From IMG/VR virus record IMGVR_UViG_3300017763_000089, positions 1-33,156 of that record: a stretch of DNA of 33,156 nucleotides; one strand, 5' to 3'. This document shows, piece by piece, positions 9,901 through 18,900 of the stretch. Below the pieces are notes generated by a model that saw only the letters and a list, made by a program, of their open reading frames with translations, ran no database searches and was not told where the DNA came from. Positions within the stretch are counted from its first letter, which is position 1. Each line of letters starts with the position of its first letter. The DNA is from a virus. Both the position numbers and the translations under genes were made by a program.

Positions 9901-12900
9901 CTAAGCTCTTGCTCAAAGTTACCGTCGACAGCTTCAACTACTTTTAAGCTTTCTAATCTTTTATCAGATAAGAAATCACTAGCATTAACGTTTTCACTTT
10001 TAAACCTAGAAACTCCTTCAGCTTTAAAACCACCAAATAGTTTACCTAGCCTTTCATATTCTTTATCATATCTTGCCTCTTGATCCGCTTGTCTTTTCTT
10101 TTGTTTGTATTTTTTCTTAGGACCTAAGCTAGCTTCAACCATACCAACTAAACCTGGGTCAGCTTTTGCCTCAGTTATTATTTGGTTTTTTAAATCACCC
10201 TTAACAACTCTATGTACTTCAACTGCTTTTTGTCTGTCAGTCATGTCTTTATAAGCAGGATTGTTTTTTAACAAATCTTTATGAACAGCCTCACCTCTTG
10301 TCCCCCAAACTTTATGACCATTTTTATAATCGATCTTACCCATTATCTTTTCCTTCTGATCACGAGCTGTTTTTAATCTATTGTCAAACTCTTTCTTATC
10401 TCTACCTTCTAAACTGTTAGAATGTTCTTGTAGTTTATTTTCTATTATAACTTGAGAGTCACCAGGTATAACACCAGCGTCATTATATATATTGTCTAGC
10501 ACAATACCATTTCTAAGTAAGTCTCTAGTACCATCACCACCTAGCAACATGCCACCAACTTCCATATCGTTTTGTAGAACAACAGATTTTTTATACTCCT
10601 CTTGTATACCAGTTCTTAACTGCTCTTTCATTATTTCACCATCTGGTGTGTTTGGTAGAGTAGCTATATCCATTTTGTACTTATCTATAATGGCTTTGCT
10701 TTTATTAAAAGCATCTCTCTGCTCTTTAGTCTGTATTCTATTCATTATAGCTGAAGAAGCAATACCAGGACCATTCATTCCACCACCGACAATAAGTGAA
10801 CTAGCCACAACATCGTCCCAACCTTCAAAATCAAAATCTCTACCTAGTATTAAACTTTCTGAAGCAGCATCACCAAAGTGAATAGATAATTCTTCAGCGA
10901 TCTCACCACCGGTTCTTTTCGCAAACTCAAGACCAGAGCTAGCCCAGTATCTAGCATTTTTCTGTGTTATAGCGTTTAATATATCATCACCAGGTCCTTT
11001 TATAAAACCTTTTACAAGTCTATTAGCATTAGGTATTGTACCAGCAACCATTGTAATAACACCTTCAATAGCACCACTAACTGTTGCTTGTGCTAGTATC
11101 TCATCATCACTCATTTTTCCAATAGCAACTGTCTCTTCTAAATTAGCTTTTTGATTTATATAGTCTTCATAAGACATAAAGTCTTTATTTTCTTCTAGCT
11201 CTTTTAACTTTTCTTCTGCACCAATAGATGCATTTCTTTGTATTGTTAAATCAGCAAACTTAGTAGTACCAGAATTTAAACCAAACATTGTTGATGTTAA
11301 CGCACTAGCAACTACAGTGCTACCAGTTAAAGCAGATCCAGCGCCAGCGGTACCGACAGCAAGCAGAACATTAAAACCTTGTTGTGCACCTGTTTGTTTA
11401 GTATATTTCCATTTTTGACCAGTAGCTACAGCTGTGCTATAATCTAACGCTACTTCATATTTTTCAGCACCAGCCTGTCTACTTTTATGTCTATTTATAG
11501 CTTCATCACTACCAAATAATATAGGGAATGTATCTCCAAAACTAGCAACACTATCTTCAAACATGTCTAGCATTTGTCTAGTTGTGTTACTATCTCTGTT
11601 AGCTATTTCTCTTATTTTTTTAGTATCTTGATCTTGGTTCTGTTTCATCCAAAGATTAAGTCTATCGCTTTCAGTAGTTACCTTTTGCTTGTAGGATTGC
11701 TTGTGTAATTGCTCTTGATCTCTTACTTGGTTTAAATACACCTGGTACTCTGCAGCTTTAGGCCCAATAGCTTTGTAAATATTATTACCGTTACTATCTT
11801 GGCTTGTTTCAACTCTAACACCATCTTCAGCCGCCTTGTGAGCTATTTCTTTTGCAAACCTAAAAGTATTCTCCATACTTTTCTTGTATGTCTCTCCAGC
11901 TATTTTAGTATTTTCTTCTATAGTATTATATTGCTCTTCTAGCTGTTTAGCTTCTTGTTGTGCCTCAACTCTACCACCGTACTTAACTAGGACAGCATTA
12001 TTGTCTTCTGATAACCTTTTAGAATATTCTGCGTTCCAAACAGCTTCGTTAGCCACGTCGTTAACTCGTTGCATTGATCTTTGAAAAACATCATTGTTTT
12101 TAGCTTCATCAAATATTGCTTGACCCTCTGGGCTTAATGAGTTTCTAACTTCATCAGAAAACATTTGGTCAAATCTTTTTGATTGCCAGTTTTCTTCAGG
12201 GTTGTATTCTGTATCACGTATAGGGTTGTTAACAAAAGCTTGTACTTTTTTAAAATCTTCTTCAGACATACCTTGAAAAGCTACTTGCATGTCTCGGCCA
12301 TACTGCGGAGTTTTAGTGTAAGCGTCTTTAGAGGCGCTCATGTCTATTTTTCTACCTAAATCAGTCTGTGCTCTATTTCTAACGTTAACTTGCTCTTTTA
12401 AATAGTCTTGAGCTTTTTTCATTAACTTACTTTTATCTTCAACAGTGAAATTTTCTCTGTTGTTAAAAAAGTCTTCAATACCAGTAACACCAACGTTACC
12501 AGTTAAGTCTTCGCTAGAAATCCATTTGCCACTAGAATCATAACTACCTCTTTGTACTTTGTAACCCTTACCTAAAGACTTTTCAACAGTAGGAACTATT
12601 CTAATACCTATTTCTTTATAACCCTCGTTTGCTTGTTGAATATCTTTATCATCAAATTGTCTATTGCCATCTCCAAAAGCACCAAACTGTTGAAATGAAT
12701 CAGCGCCAACCAATAAGTTAAAGCCAGGTCCATCTTTTATAAAGGCTTTTTCTAATTCGTCAGCGCGTTCTTTTATTACTTCTAGTTTTGCTATCGATAC
12801 AGCACTACCATCTAAATCTATATTATCTCTAAAACCAGGTCCAGATATATTAATTCTATTACCAAATGATCCTGTAGTCTGTACAGTTATACCAGAGTTT

Positions 12901-13238
12901 GGATATGCTTTATTAAAACTAGCGATAAAATCATCTTCATTTTTCTTAGCCCAAGTTTTAGGTGCTTTGTTATCCCAGTCATTATCAACTGTTAAAGCCG
13001 CTAGTCTAGTTTTTTCTTCTTGTTTAGATTTTTCTACTTCTAAGTTTTGTTGTTTCTTTTTATTATTTACCGCTTCAATTTCCTCAGGATTACTAGTCTG
13101 CTCAGCACTGTATTCACCCTGCTTGTTAGTAACATACAATTGTACAGCACTATTAATTTTATCTAAAGGCACGTTAGCACTCTTCATTTTTTCAATAGCA
13201 CCAAGTATTTCTTGCCTGTGGTTATCTCTTAAATTCAT
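3912..13238 (-). CDS. Giant internal virion/ejection protein with HExxH, HAD and C-terminal Cys3-His modules
   Basis: This single uninterrupted frame of 3108 residues is the largest gene here. The N-terminal third is charged and helical. Hydrophobic glycine/alanine-rich stretches lie at about 619-660, near 720, near 810 and near 2860. An HEIKH motif (1173-1177, context TVLSHEIKHAVDNL) matches the HExxH zinc-peptidase signature. A HAD phosphatase-like domain at about 2205-2390 has motif I DFDDT (2213-2217), motif II Thr2292 in LTAR and motif IV D2348-D2349 in FADD. Near 2793-2830 is a segment (around SSQQASPLGRLILAFQNTP) that I associate with very large phage polyvalent proteins. The last 60 residues are a Lys/Glu helix and then C3081, C3093, C3104, H3107. 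Following two smaller internal-virion-like genes, it probably corresponds to the giant ejection protein of podoviruses. The enzyme activities are predictions only. Confidence 0.85.
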   Translation of the reverse strand: MNLRDNHRQEILGAIEKMKSANVPLDKINSAVQLYVTNKQGEYSAEQTSNPEEIEAVNNKKKQQNLEVEKSKQEEKTRLAALTVDNDWDNKAPKTWAKKNEDDFIASFNKAYPNSGITVQTTGSFGNRINISGPGFRDNIDLDGSAVSIAKLEVIKERADELEKAFIKDGPGFNLLVGADSFQQFGAFGDGNRQFDDKDIQQANEGYKEIGIRIVPTVEKSLGKGYKVQRGSYDSSGKWISSEDLTGNVGVTGIEDFFNNRENFTVEDKSKLMKKAQDYLKEQVNVRNRAQTDLGRKIDMSASKDAYTKTPQYGRDMQVAFQGMSEEDFKKVQAFVNNPIRDTEYNPEENWQSKRFDQMFSDEVRNSLSPEGQAIFDEAKNNDVFQRSMQRVNDVANEAVWNAEYSKRLSEDNNAVLVKYGGRVEAQQEAKQLEEQYNTIEENTKIAGETYKKSMENTFRFAKEIAHKAAEDGVRVETSQDSNGNNIYKAIGPKAAEYQVYLNQVRDQEQLHKQSYKQKVTTESDRLNLWMKQNQDQDTKKIREIANRDSNTTRQMLDMFEDSVASFGDTFPILFGSDEAINRHKSRQAGAEKYEVALDYSTAVATGQKWKYTKQTGAQQGFNVLLAVGTAGAGSALTGSTVVASALTSTMFGLNSGTTKFADLTIQRNASIGAEEKLKELEENKDFMSYEDYINQKANLEETVAIGKMSDDEILAQATVSGAIEGVITMVAGTIPNANRLVKGFIKGPGDDILNAITQKNARYWASSGLEFAKRTGGEIAEELSIHFGDAASESLILGRDFDFEGWDDVVASSLIVGGGMNGPGIASSAIMNRIQTKEQRDAFNKSKAIIDKYKMDIATLPNTPDGEIMKEQLRTGIQEEYKKSVVLQNDMEVGGMLLGGDGTRDLLRNGIVLDNIYNDAGVIPGDSQVIIENKLQEHSNSLEGRDKKEFDNRLKTARDQKEKIMGKIDYKNGHKVWGTRGEAVHKDLLKNNPAYKDMTDRQKAVEVHRVVKGDLKNQIITEAKADPGLVGMVEASLGPKKKYKQKKRQADQEARYDKEYERLGKLFGGFKAEGVSRFKSENVNASDFLSDKRLESLKVVEAVDGNFEQELRDMERKGELRKGESANDLINELKSGETFGMIVGNKYIVTDQAAAAKNLAEGKLTQGTVLSHEIKHAVDNLAFNDSELINYSTNLANWASENAGPVHSEAISRIIGNAEYTKFDPMKPWNEQDIMVHAEYGNYIQDAIQRDQNGPYKKKLYSNKAGFMSIFNSDYDINSPQNAAAYLADHMKGFDSGKMGRLTKKRIDSANRKRVEDNSGNLVRKSSDLQGILDRQYKGSKTPKSEMAGFVDTMLKTDFNGKPMVEGEQQLSAFNFQVGGIVESITKRLYDPIPRDNKKILSRADYVTTLLNDAGVLIAKEYRPSDQNLDKFLSSRLNLRANSLAKKLGVTQAFTTDIDQANNVFTEDDVEFDENNNVVEEGTPFVDNLQLTPAETEVVLDHVKLNLGSILPAVDAERGKNAVVSPLVAKLKKEFYKEKNPIQQTIEAAMGKTPQEVEMWLKDPKNKASILKHMPTTWLAKNMPKAVQKLVIQEDGTKVWTTDHVGRTKGTKPGQVDFYRSTEVGPYKGMTDGKQKIRRNPKAMTDITSVDLIKKFFNGTTMTELRRGGLNTLTQAMSQEIGLEMFRNEMQNDGPIAQMFKSRQELLHGEIADSITSKIVDQVERGMVLKSNEGKNVSAASFMQGVDDVAINRVVGVALRYGADSKQATEAMLMIEGSEDVVGHVLNELKKKGITKDNIGYIQRVTGNNNSPYAIKEALRNGAHQLSGKIEGKRTIKKENADRYVEGLIEFNKAFPLDASLMKAMGGLDTLGFHNRMLDAALDKRDTFGKKTGIKAPYYDKSQDIKNGLVNENLDYVSDMMFMNKGNGKLVTMYSPILHEKNTTQEALAHLETIRPKLNAANRANILGMKNIVFKLNEAYQSGKLSPENLVTIFQLQTSAAKGFRGSSKVEYFMNGNFIDNSKFKMPKEGDVDGLKKLSEYDYYESRMAINRKKTDSEYAAQQKTYKDLTVKGEHLGANSDTMAELTLAISTNTLTEARFNEIVENHTQFFGPKFLMDEILDIELGKNSKEGHKRITLAIDKTTDLTTAEKKEMLANIYHISGERADINIANRELGIETFKPREALKSSENMGQAAANRYLNTEPKGISVLDFDDTLATSKSLVKYTKPDGGVGTLTPEQYAAEYENLADLGYEFDFSEFNKVVKGKIAPLFNKALKLADKFGTNDIFILTARPAAAQKAIHKFLKDNGLNLPIENITGLGNSTAEAKALWVADKAAEGYNDFYFADDALKNVQAVKNMLDQFDVKSKVRQATLKSNDMGASLNSMIARTLGVAEYKEYSQAKAQLAGKAKGKWKFYIAPGAEDFKGLLYPLLGKGKQGDADMKFMKDNLLDPFSRGIEQMNMMAQNLSTDFAALNKAMPKAKKKLNKKIGDSLFTYDNAVRVYLWDKAGVEIPGLSKADKKLMLKAVQGDSMLMQYAEGLAKVTKSPSYIDPEGGWLTSTIARDLYGMTQGQGRKQALAEFIQNREAMFGEWEGGRLNGPLMNKLEASLGTNWREAMEDILWRMENGSNRSFGKNKLTNRFANWVNNSVGAIMFFNGRSAVLQTLSTVNYINWNDNNVAKAAAAFANQPQFWKDFAYIFNSDMLKQRRSGNQRSVSESELAQVAATSSNPAGAVLQKLLDLGFLPTQMADSFAIAAGGAPMYRNRVKTYMKQGMSKADAEAKAFTDFQKITEESQQSSRPDMISSQQASPLGRLILAFQNTPMQYARLTKKAILDLKNGRGDAKTNISKIIYYGAAQNLIFGALQTAMFKFMFDDEEDEEKLAQDKKNKTLRLTNGMVDSFLRGTGVAGAIVATLKNMLMRFIQEDKKGFNFSESAIIIEMLNVSPPIGSKVRKVRTGLQTYKYKRKEIDHMDKLDFDNPMWSSVSQGISALTNVPTDRVYQKIQNLKSASDADNETWQRIALSLGWNQWDIGVKNKAVEQAKVEIQEKKEAEKEAKKEAKRKEKERLRKEQEAREVQCSAKTRKGKGPRCKNRTENKSGKCYAHQ

Positions 13239-13244
13239 TTAATA

Positions 13245-14429
13245 TTATTTGGTAAATTGATTCAGTATGTCTTCGCTAGATGCGTTGCTGTATTGTGAAG
13301 CTTCTTTGAAAGCGTTGCCATAACCTGCTTTATTGTTATATTGTTTTTGTAAGTGATTTGTTATATATTTTGACATTAATCCTCTAGTAACATCTTCTTT
13401 GAAAAAATCGTTATCTCTATTTGTTAATGCATCTATTATTTTTTCTTTATCCTCTTGAGACATTTTTTTAGCTTCTTCTACGCTTAACCTACCGTCTCCA
13501 TCAGTATCATAAGGGTTTGGAGCTGTACCTAAACCAATATCTTTGTATGTTAATTCATTTATAGCAGGATATTCAAACATGTCTTGTTTAAAATTACTTG
13601 CAGTACCTAGCATGTCATCATTTATTAATGATACTAGATTAGCTGTTTTTAGTATTTTGTTTACTTGTAATTGGTTTGCCTCATAATCAAAACCTCCATA
13701 TTTTTTATCACCACTGCTAACAGCTACGTCAGACAAAGCTTGGTTCATAACAACATCTCTAAGTTTTTGTACTTGATTAATACTAACAACATCTTCTTTA
13801 GCATCTTCAAGTTTATCTGATAATTCTTGTTTAGTATACCACTTGCCTTCATGTTGCATTGACTGCACCCATTTGCCATCAACATCTTCTATTTTAACAG
13901 GTGTATCTGGATCCATAACAGCTTTGAATAAATTCTGATCACTAGCGCTTAAGTTTTGTGTAAAGTTAGGCATTTCTTTACCATCAATACTAACAGTATC
14001 AAAAGTTTTAGCTACATTTAATCTAAATTCTTTTATTTGCTCTGTTAAAACTTTCAACTCTTTCATACGAGTTCCATTTTTAGCCACGCCTTCTTTATCT
14101 CCATCTAGTTCGAACTGGTTGTTTTGTTCTCCAAGCATTTTAACTGCCGTGCTAAAAGCATCGTAATGATTATTACCTAAACCACCACCAGCATCTAAAA
14201 CTGTAGTAGCTAGTTCTTGTCCGTCTTTTTTTGCTTGAGCAACTTCTTCTTTTTCATTTTGCCTTTTATCAACTATTGCTTTACCAACTTTTTCTAATCC
14301 TCCAACAACAGCATTACCAACAGCATTTGTTGATTTTGTCTGGTCTTTCATTAAGTCCGCTTGGTTGGCTAGAGCGTTGCCATCTAGCATTCTTTGCTCT
14401 GCGCTCATTTTATTTGGTGATTTAATCAT
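13245..14429 (-). CDS. Putative internal virion protein with an EF-hand loop
   Basis: This 394-residue, soluble, helix-rich and acidic protein has no signal peptide or membrane segment. One canonical EF-hand calcium loop is visible at residues 308-319: D308-T-D310-G-D312-G-R-L-S316-V-E-E319, with the ligand positions 1, 3, 5, 9 and 12 filled. A lone loop can also occur in dockerin- or thrombospondin-like settings, but no second copy is seen. The gene sits between a small Gln/Ala-rich protein and the giant multidomain protein, separated by 10 and 6 bases. This matches the small-medium-giant order of podovirus internal core (ejectosome) genes. A core or ejection role rests on position and style; no family was recognised from sequence alone. 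Confidence 0.72.
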   Translation of the reverse strand: MIKSPNKMSAEQRMLDGNALANQADLMKDQTKSTNAVGNAVVGGLEKVGKAIVDKRQNEKEEVAQAKKDGQELATTVLDAGGGLGNNHYDAFSTAVKMLGEQNNQFELDGDKEGVAKNGTRMKELKVLTEQIKEFRLNVAKTFDTVSIDGKEMPNFTQNLSASDQNLFKAVMDPDTPVKIEDVDGKWVQSMQHEGKWYTKQELSDKLEDAKEDVVSINQVQKLRDVVMNQALSDVAVSSGDKKYGGFDYEANQLQVNKILKTANLVSLINDDMLGTASNFKQDMFEYPAINELTYKDIGLGTAPNPYDTDGDGRLSVEEAKKMSQEDKEKIIDALTNRDNDFFKEDVTRGLMSKYITNHLQKQYNNKAGYGNAFKEASQYSNASSEDILNQFTK

Positions 14430-14439
14430 ATTATTAATT

Positions 14440-15111
14440 TTAATTTCTTCCTTGCCAGTTTATATCGCCCATCTTCTCTCCAAAACCGAAACCGTTAGTT
14501 ACTCCTCCTGTTACATAATCTGTAACACCGCCAATAGCATCTGAGTAAGCCGCGTTTTTCTCTTTGTTGGCTATTGCTGCTTTTGACTGAGCAGTAGCGT
14601 AGTCTTGTGCATCCATACCGTAAAGTGTACTAATTTTGTCTTTCTCATCTTTTCTCATTTGTATCTCACCTCCAATCTGCTTGTCTTGTATTCTAGCTTC
14701 TTCACCAAGAGCTAATTTTTGATTATCAGCTTCTTGTTTACCAATAGATATAGCAGATTTCTGCGCATCTAATGCACCTTGGTTAGCCATTGCTTGAGCT
14801 AGACCAGCGATACCAGATGATCCAGCAGAACCTTTCATTTGGTTTAATATATTAGCTTGTGATTGTTGTGTTTGTTGCTTTGCAAAATCAGCTTCTTTTT
14901 GATTTACAGTAAGGTCTTCATATACGTTATCCATATCCATAAAAGGATTACTAATATCTAAATTAGCAAACTGCTCTTTCCTAGCATCCATTTCAGCTTT
15001 AGCATCTTTAGCTTCTTGTTCAGCTGCTTTTTTTCTTTTGTTTGCTTGAACCCCCTTAAAAATACTATGGCCGACCTTGACAGCCGCTACGCCTGCAAGT
15101 ATAAAACTCAT
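14440..15111 (-). CDS. Putative small internal virion protein (T7 gp14-like position)
   Basis: This 223-residue protein starts with a short apolar helix (MSFILAGVAAVKVGHSIFKG). A charged coiled-coil-like stretch follows (KRKKAAEQEAKDAKAEMDAR). The middle has the motif NPFMDMDNVYEDLTVNQ at about 55-71 and a Gln/Ala-rich segment with GSSGIAGLAQAMANQ, a pattern I associate with small internal or tail-associated proteins of podoviruses and marine phages. The C-terminus is glycine-rich (VTGGVTNGFGFG). It is followed by the EF-hand protein and the giant protein, so the three genes look like one ejection module. The amphipathic N-terminus would allow insertion into the host membrane, as proposed for the analogous T7 protein; that is inference. 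Confidence 0.7.
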   Translation of the reverse strand: MSFILAGVAAVKVGHSIFKGVQANKRKKAAEQEAKDAKAEMDARKEQFANLDISNPFMDMDNVYEDLTVNQKEADFAKQQTQQSQANILNQMKGSAGSSGIAGLAQAMANQGALDAQKSAISIGKQEADNQKLALGEEARIQDKQIGGEIQMRKDEKDKISTLYGMDAQDYATAQSKAAIANKEKNAAYSDAIGGVTDYVTGGVTNGFGFGEKMGDINWQGRN

Positions 15112-15114
15112 ATC

Positions 15115-15567
15115 TTATTTATTTTTATTAATGTATTCTTCATATTCTTTAAAATCTTTTGCTACAATCTCTTTCTCTAACCATTCTATGTCTTGTGAGT
15201 TTGTAGGGTTTTTGTGTATATTAACAAATATACTTGTCTTATTTGCACGTATAACTCTTTTTGTGCCAGGTGTTGCTACTACATAACATGGTGCTATATA
15301 ATCTTCTGTAGTATCTTCTGTAACAACAGATATATGTCCAGTTAATAAAAACCAAACATGTAAATGTTTATGTATTGCTCCAACAACTACAGACCCAACA
15401 TCCATAGACATTTGTCTAACGTATATGCCATCTGCGAAAGTATGTTTCAAAGGGAACAGCTTTGAGTCGTGATGTGTAACTATGTTAACTTCATCAGCAT
15501 TATCAACTAGAGCATTTTGAAAATCTAAGATTTTCTTTCTAGTAGATAACTTAATATCTTTATTCAT
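15115..15567 (-). CDS. Cupin-fold small protein within the tail gene block
   Basis: This 150-residue protein has a single cupin-like domain. Residues 63-77 read GAIHKHLHVWFLLTG, giving candidate metal ligands H66, H68 and H70 and the conserved glycine of cupin motif 1. The usual motif 1 glutamate is not obvious. Motif 2 is represented by the P100-G101 turn and H118 (VNIHKNP). The beta-rich pattern between them (GHISVVTEDTTEDYIAP) fits a small barrel. Such histidine-bearing cupins are found in many marine phages near tail genes, where they may be structural or bind a metal. The enzymatic activity and substrate are unknown. The ATG follows an AT-rich gap of 41 bases. Confidence 0.75.
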   Translation of the reverse strand: MNKDIKLSTRKKILDFQNALVDNADEVNIVTHHDSKLFPLKHTFADGIYVRQMSMDVGSVVVGAIHKHLHVWFLLTGHISVVTEDTTEDYIAPCYVVATPGTKRVIRANKTSIFVNIHKNPTNSQDIEWLEKEIVAKDFKEYEEYINKNK

Positions 15568-15608
15568 ATTATATTTAATTATAGTTAAATAATCACACTT
15601 TTTTTGCG
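15568..15608 (-). promoter_or_regulatory. AT-rich gap with small palindrome and -10-like elements
   Basis: This is one of the few gaps longer than 30 bases in the window. It holds the inverted repeat ATTTAA-ttatag-TTAAAT. On the transcribed strand it also has two TATAAT-like hexamers shortly before the cupin gene ATG, after a run of seven A. No convincing -35 or Bacteroidota TAnnTTTG element is seen, so this is only a candidate internal promoter or spacer. Confidence 0.25.
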
Positions 15609-15950
15609 TTATTTACTACTTTCGAATGTATCGGTGGCAACACCAAACAACTCTGCATATACAGTTCCACTGTTTTTCATTTTAACCTCAGCAAAATAAC
15701 CTAGCAAACTACTTAAATTAGCCTTGTTATCTTTAGTAAAAAATATATAAGCATTTGATGGTGGAACAGATGAGTTGCTTGCTATAGTTATAGAAGATCC
15801 TGATATACCAGTTATAGTTCCAATAGCAACTATGTTAGATTGTGTTGCTACAGAAAAACCACCAGAACTAGAAGTTGGTGTATAGTAGGCAAAGTCTCCT
15901 ACTTGACAAGATATATTTAGTGCTTCATTGAATGTTAGTGTTACTGGCAT
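15609..15950 (-). CDS. Small conserved virion-associated protein
   Basis: This 113-residue, beta-rich protein has no signal peptide. It has a hydrophobic glycine-containing core (VAIGTITGISGSSITI) and an ending with FFTKDNKANLSSLLGYF and ELFGVATDTFESSK, a pattern I recall from short proteins in many marine phage structural gene clusters. The gene lies one base after the long stabilisation-type protein, which suggests it is made in step with it and may be a tail or head decoration component. The length, composition and lack of catalytic motifs favour a structural role. The exact position in the virion cannot be read from sequence. Confidence 0.7.
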   Translation of the reverse strand: MPVTLTFNEALNISCQVGDFAYYTPTSSSGGFSVATQSNIVAIGTITGISGSSITIASNSSVPPSNAYIFFTKDNKANLSSLLGYFAEVKMKNSGTVYAELFGVATDTFESSK

Positions 15951-15951
15951 A

Positions 15952-18900
15952 TTATGTTAGTGTTAAAAAGTCAGGTTTTAATGTTATGTTTCCGTTAGGT
16001 ACAGTTGCACTACCTTTTTTACCGTAAGATGTTATAGCTATAGTTCCTGCTACAGTTGCTTGTGTGCCAGCTTCGTTTACTAAAGTTGAAGATTCAGTCC
16101 ATATATAGTTGTAATCAGATTCTGTTTGTAAGACAGAATGTTGAGGCGCTACACCAGTAGTAACTTGACTTAAAGTAACAACCTTAGTAGCAGTGTTTAC
16201 TCCAGCAATAATAGTATTATCAGGTATAAAGCCTTTACCAGATCCATCACTAACTCTCATACCAACTTTTATTCCAGTAACTCTAGTTAAAGAAACAGTG
16301 TTTGCACCACTTGGCGTGTCCAAAGCTAGCTTGTAAAGACCGCCAGCTCCATCAAACATGTCGCCTCCAGCAGCTACAATTTTTGCTAGACCACCAGATT
16401 GACTATTAAAAGTAAGCTCTACGGGATATGTTTTTATATTAACAGACGATAATTGAGTTCCTTCCATAGCGCTAGGTATAGTAGTAGAACCAGTTGTCGT
16501 AACAGTTCCGCCGTTTGAAGTTTCAGTACCACCTGTAACAGTTATAGTTCCAGTTTGTACTACCACATCAAAAGTTGTTTCATTAACAGCGTCAGGTACG
16601 TTTGATTGTAAAGTTAAGTTTGTGCCAGAGCCACTGTTACCAGCTAAAAGTATTATACTGTATGTTCCACCAGCATTTGATTCGTTAGAGTCAATAGGCA
16701 CTGTTATTGTATCTTGGTGTACTGGTGCTGTAGATAAATCTGCAGATGTAACCTCGAAACTACCAACGTGTGTTGAGTTAGAAAAATCCCAAGCATTTGT
16801 ACTGAAGTTATACGATCCAGTTAAAGCATCGTTAGCACTATTATTTTTAGCAACTTTTATTCTATAATGACCAACACTATTTGTTGTTACTGGTATAACT
16901 TGAGATCCACCGGCAAACACTTGGCCTAGATAACCAATAGATGTAACTAATGGGCCAGTAGCAGGTAGAGCAACTGGATTAGTTGTAAATCTAATATCAT
17001 GCAGTAGTGAATCGAAATCTGCTGGATCACTTATACCAGTAGGTGGTGTGTAATATATTTCTATATCAGTAGACTGTATTCTGTTTGTAAGACCAGAAGT
17101 AGTATAGTTATTATTTGTAATAACCCAAGAGTAACTAGAGCTATAAGGTATGTTTGAAGGAAGTGGGTTCCAAATAACCTCTGCACCATTATTAGAGCCA
17201 GATACTGGTTGTAACTCATAACCACTGTCAACAGTTATAGTGTATTTAGCCACTAAACTTGTAGCTCCATCAGCAACAACACCAGTGTGCTTATCTGTTA
17301 AAAAACTAGGATTTGTACTACCAGTGTAACCGTTGTCAGAAGTTCTAGTCATATTAGTTACAGTTCCTCTTGATACTACTATGTGGTCTGGATTGCTAGC
17401 ACCTTCACCAGTTGTTGTTGGCTCATCTACAAAACTAACTCTAAATAAACTAGTTCTGTTAGGTGTGTTTGAAACTATAGGTGGTATCGCCGATCCACTA
17501 TAGTCAACGTCCACGTATATATTTTTATTAGCACTAGGCATTGTAAAAGAATTATAATATATTTGCACATTTACTCTATTACCAGGATCACCAGCTATAC
17601 CAATGTTTGTGAATTCAACTTTAGCAACTTCAGCATCAGCATTCCAACCTGTTGCCGCAGTATAAATATAAGTTGTTGAGTTTCCACTACCAGATGTTGT
17701 AGCTGTACCACCAGGAACAATAAAGTCAGCTGCATCTAAATTAAACCCAGAGTATTGTGTAACGCCTTGCGAGTTTACAACATCATTAGTTATCACTGCA
17801 TATATCTGTCCAGTACCTGAAGCAAGACCTTCTGTCATCAGCACTGTAGGTCCATCTAAAAATGCAAAGTCACTTGAATCAGCTGTTGAATCCCAGTTTG
17901 TACCGCTAGAAGATTGAGATCTAACAGCTACGGTTGTTATGTAATTGTTTGATGTTGTACCACTACTTGACTTTGAATCGTAAACTCCAATACCTTGAAC
18001 TGAAAATTCTTTTTGATCCATGTTTGATAAATTAGAAGCTACACCTTTTACTGTAGCAAACCATTTACCTTCTTTATCTTTGAATTCTATATTTTCAGCT
18101 TCTTGTAAGTCAGTGTTCATTGTGTCTAAATACCAACCTTGCTTAGCATTTAGGTTGTAGTATTCTTTATCTGTGTAGTCAGTACCATTTACTGTTACTG
18201 TTTGAAACTGTGTTATTCTTGATTGTGTACCTTCGTAGTTTAATGCTCCAAAGCTTTTTACTGAACTAGGTTTATCATTAAAAATCAAAGTTATATCAGA
18301 ATAATGTTGTGTACCATAAAAATTATTAGCAACAGAGTTTTCGTGATGCTGCCACATGCTACCATGCTTAAACGTATAATATTCGTTGTTTAAACTAACA
18401 CCAAACTCTAAGCCGTTAAAGTCTTTAAAACTACTCCAACCTTTTGATTTTTCGTTCCAAGTAACAGTTTTTGTAATAGGTCTTAACTGGAACTTATCCA
18501 TTTTAGTACAAGTTGTTAAGTTAAATTCATCTTTCTTATCATCATAACTACCTATTACATAAGCTAGATCTTTTAAGTTATCATTAAAATAATCTTTCAT
18601 ACCTACATCAGATATAACCTGTATTGTTGCGTTTCCTGTTAGTTTTAGTATTTGACTTCTTGCTTGGTCACACCAGTATATAGCATCGGAAGTAACTGTA
18701 ACAGATTCTGGGTTTGTTGATATACCATACTCACCTTGTATTGGTGTTGCTGATCCAAGAACAACAGTTGATGACAGTATATTAGAACTTCCATCAGCGT
18801 TAAATAAAGCGTCTTTGTTTGTTTGTATACTTAATACCTTGTCTTCACACAGAGCTAAAGTGTTCGTGTTTCTAGCTATTATATGTTGTATGCTACCATA

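Noticed and set aside
10492-10881. A 129-residue plus-strand open frame
   Set aside because: It lies wholly inside the giant minus-strand gene, is Ser/Pro/Leu-rich as expected for an antisense shadow, and shows no domain, signal or start context.
15568-15608. A terminator after the small virion-associated gene
   Set aside because: The inverted repeat is AT-only and short; on the transcribed strand the homopolymer run is A, not T, and precedes the repeat.
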